Source: Patiriisocius marinistellae
GTDB taxonomy: Bacteria; Bacteroidota; Bacteroidia; Flavobacteriales; Flavobacteriaceae
Direction of reading: 5' to 3'
DNA: 64,000 nucleotides
Assembly (NCBI RefSeq): GCF_009014635.1
Contig: NZ_BKCF01000003.1
Location: forward strand, 186,001 to 250,000
In this document: one piece after another, positions 62,276 to 64,000 of the stretch
How the letters are laid out: every line of letters begins with the position of its first letter
How positions within the stretch are numbered: position 1 is the first letter of the stretch
The notes under the pieces: model-generated
Database searches by the model: none
What the model saw: only the letters and a program-made list of their open reading frames with translations
What the model was told of the DNA's origin: nothing
Translations under genes and position numbers: made by a program

Positions 62276-63931
62276 ATGAAATCAAAATACTTTAATAAGT
62301 GTGCTATTTATTCTCTACTAGTTTTAAGCACTTCTATTTTTTTCAAAGGATATTCACAAGTAGGTGTTAATACGAGTTCTCCAGATGCTTCAAGTATTCT
62401 TGACATAGTCTCTACTGATAAAGGTATTTTGATACCTAGAATGACTGAAGAAGGAAAAAATGACATCATTACTCCTAAAAAAGGATTGCTTATTTATCAA
62501 AACAACGAAGCAGAGGGGTTTTGGTATTACGACGGTTCTATATGGAAACCAATTGATACAAAAGGGGAATTTACGAGTAGTACTGGTGTTGTTCATAACG
62601 TTACTAATATTAGACAAGATGATTTTGTTTTTGGTAGTAATTCACTAAATAACATTGCAGGAGCTGATGATGACAGTAGATTTTTATTTGACAAAGGCAA
62701 AAGTGCATTTAGAGTAGGTTATAATAATACATCAAGCTGGGATAATAGTGAAATAGGAAGTTTTAGTTTTTCTGCAGGATCTAAAGGCACTGCAAGTGGC
62801 ACCTACGCAGTTACAATGGGTAGAGAAAATAATGCGACAGGAAGCTATGCTGTTTCAATAGGAAGAAGTAATACAGTATCTGCAGTAAATGGAACAAGTT
62901 TTGGATACCTAAATACAGTTTCTGCGGATTATGGAACAACTTTAGGTCGCAGCAATACTGCTAGTGGAGAATATTCATTAGCTGGTGGTATTGCAACAAC
63001 AGCAAGCGGTCTTCATTCGGTAGCTTTTGGTACTACAAGTACTGCTTCTGGAGAAAACTCATTTGTATTTGGAAGATTGAATACTGCATCTGGATTAAAC
63101 TCAGCTGCTATAGGCTTTACAAATACGGCAAGTAGTGAAGGAACTTTTGCTTTTGGTAATCAAAGTAGAGCAACTGGTGTACATAGTGTAGCTTTTGGAA
63201 ATAACCTATCTACTCCTTCTTATAGCGAAATGGCTGTTGGTATTTACAATACTACTTATTCTCCAGCATCGACAACCGAAACTAATGGTAACGACAGAAT
63301 TTTTAGTGTTGGTAATGGATTTAGAACTGGTGGTGTTACTACAAGAAACAATGCATTTACAATACTTAAAAATGGACATGTAGGTATAGGTACAGATACT
63401 CCCAACGAAGCACTTGTGATACATGGAGATGATAACTTTAGTGGCGATGCAGATTTTGACGCTCACAGTTATGGAAGCAACATTACATCTTTTCATATAA
63501 GAAGTGCAGCTGGAACTCAAAATAGACCAACAGCAGTGTCTGGAAAAACTAATGCCAATTTTTACAACATGGAAGCTCAAGGTTATGATGGTTCAACTTA
63601 CAGGACTGCTTCAGCAATTCGTATGGGCGTCATGGCAACGAACTTAACGGGTGCAAATGATATGCCTGGACGTATAGATTTTGATGTTGCGCCAGACGGT
63701 ACAGCAAGTACAATTACACGTATGCGAATTAACGATCAAGGTAATGTAGGTATTAATACAAGAAATACACCTATTACCGAAAAGCTTGTAGTTAATGGAA
63801 AAATTAAAGCTACTTCTGTAAATTTTTCTGGACTTACTACCTATGCAAATGATAGTGCTGCAGCAAGCGGAGGCCTCACACAAGGAGATTTATATAAAAC
63901 TGCTGCTGGTGATTTAAAAATTAAACTATAA
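62276..63931 (+). CDS. Exported protein with YadA-head-like beta-roll repeats
   Basis: 551 residues. Signal region MKSKYFNKCAIYSLLVLSTSIFFKGYSQ, then VGVNTSSPDASSILDI, typical of flavobacterial surface proteins. Residues about 160-330 contain some ten imperfect 14-15 residue repeats of the form S-x-A-x-G-x2-N-x-A-S-G (NTASGEYSLAGG, STASGENSFVFG, NTASGLNSAAIG), the left-handed parallel beta-roll of YadA heads. The C-terminal part (VGIGTDTPNEALVIHG, NVGINTRN, KLVVNGKIKATSV) recalls phage tail-fibre-like and cell-surface proteins. No YadA anchor or T9SS sorting domain is present, so its attachment is unknown. Confidence 0.8.
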   Translation: MKSKYFNKCAIYSLLVLSTSIFFKGYSQVGVNTSSPDASSILDIVSTDKGILIPRMTEEGKNDIITPKKGLLIYQNNEAEGFWYYDGSIWKPIDTKGEFTSSTGVVHNVTNIRQDDFVFGSNSLNNIAGADDDSRFLFDKGKSAFRVGYNNTSSWDNSEIGSFSFSAGSKGTASGTYAVTMGRENNATGSYAVSIGRSNTVSAVNGTSFGYLNTVSADYGTTLGRSNTASGEYSLAGGIATTASGLHSVAFGTTSTASGENSFVFGRLNTASGLNSAAIGFTNTASSEGTFAFGNQSRATGVHSVAFGNNLSTPSYSEMAVGIYNTTYSPASTTETNGNDRIFSVGNGFRTGGVTTRNNAFTILKNGHVGIGTDTPNEALVIHGDDNFSGDADFDAHSYGSNITSFHIRSAAGTQNRPTAVSGKTNANFYNMEAQGYDGSTYRTASAIRMGVMATNLTGANDMPGRIDFDVAPDGTASTITRMRINDQGNVGINTRNTPITEKLVVNGKIKATSVNFSGLTTYANDSAAASGGLTQGDLYKTAAGDLKIKL

Positions 63932-63936
63932 TTAAA

Positions 63937-64000
63937 TTAAGCTGTTTCTAATTTATACCCTACTCCGTGAACATTTACAATTTTGATGCTATCATCTTCT
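63937..64000 (-). CDS. Response regulator, OmpR/PhoB type, C-terminal tail only
   Basis: On the minus strand the last 20 codons before TAA read EDDSIKIVNVHGVGYKLETA, the wing of an OmpR-family winged-helix domain (VHGVGYKLE is the usual VRGVGYKL-E). The rest lies beyond the window. Confidence 0.8.
   Translation of the reverse strand, partial: EDDSIKIVNVHGVGYKLETA

Noticed and set aside
1-64000. tRNA, rRNA or riboswitch genes
   Set aside because: All intergenic stretches were read for cloverleaf, rRNA and thi-box-like patterns (thiE would be a candidate for TPP control), and none was convincing.

Overview
The window is AT-rich DNA from a member of the Bacteroidota, most likely a marine-type Flavobacteriaceae. 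The indicators are a secreted protein with a type IX secretion (Por) C-terminal sorting domain (51117-51941), promoters of the Bacteroidota kind (TAnnTTTG at -7), few Shine-Dalgarno sequences, a DUF2805/TIGR03643 protein, and many proteins with closest known relatives in Flavobacteriaceae. No rRNA, tRNA, CRISPR array, transposase, integrase or phage structural gene was seen.

Layout. 1-4195: the 3' part of a type III polyketide synthase operon with its own enoyl reductase, dehydratase, ketosynthase and carrier protein. 4311-7118: TerC-like membrane protein, RlmI-type rRNA methyltransferase, a small exported protein and a ribosome hibernation factor. 7399-13015: nitroreductase, Old Yellow Enzyme, aldehyde dehydrogenase, MFS exporter, DUF2805 protein. 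13016-24240 is an accessory region: nuclease-like genes, an outer-membrane-type protein, a tight four-gene operon (winged-helix protein, P-loop ATPase, small protein, PIN nuclease), an exported serine hydrolase and a decayed ParDE toxin-antitoxin, set among several families of diverged intergenic repeats, some folding into attC-like hairpins. 24287-35454: SDR, AI-2E-type permease, outer membrane phospholipase A, a TetR/TolC/RND/adaptor efflux operon with an AraC gene beside it, and a guanine deaminase.

35622-45368: a 1105-residue LamG/LGFP/papain-like protein without a signal peptide, an isolated DEAD-like RecA domain, ThiE, a luciferase-like monooxygenase, an exported CocE-type hydrolase and a zinc-ribbon SDR fusion. 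45684-50889 is the most interesting part: a three-gene operon of a membrane-inserted amidohydrolase, an HNH-AAA ATPase fusion and a second HNH protein. It resembles the Septu (PtuA/PtuB) logic but has an extra enzyme, and is the best candidate here for an undescribed anti-phage or DNA-conflict system.

51117-64000: T9SS cargo protein; a TetR-controlled electrophile-detoxification operon (nitroreductase, MDR reductase, YqhD-like alcohol dehydrogenase, DJ-1 lipoprotein); a cluster of RNA-chaperone type genes (two cold-shock proteins, a DEAD-box helicase, a J-domain/KTSC protein); an M13 peptidase lipoprotein; a 58-residue membrane protein; a YadA-head-like surface protein; and, at the right edge, the tail of an OmpR-type response regulator. 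All family assignments come from reading the translations and motifs; no database search was run.
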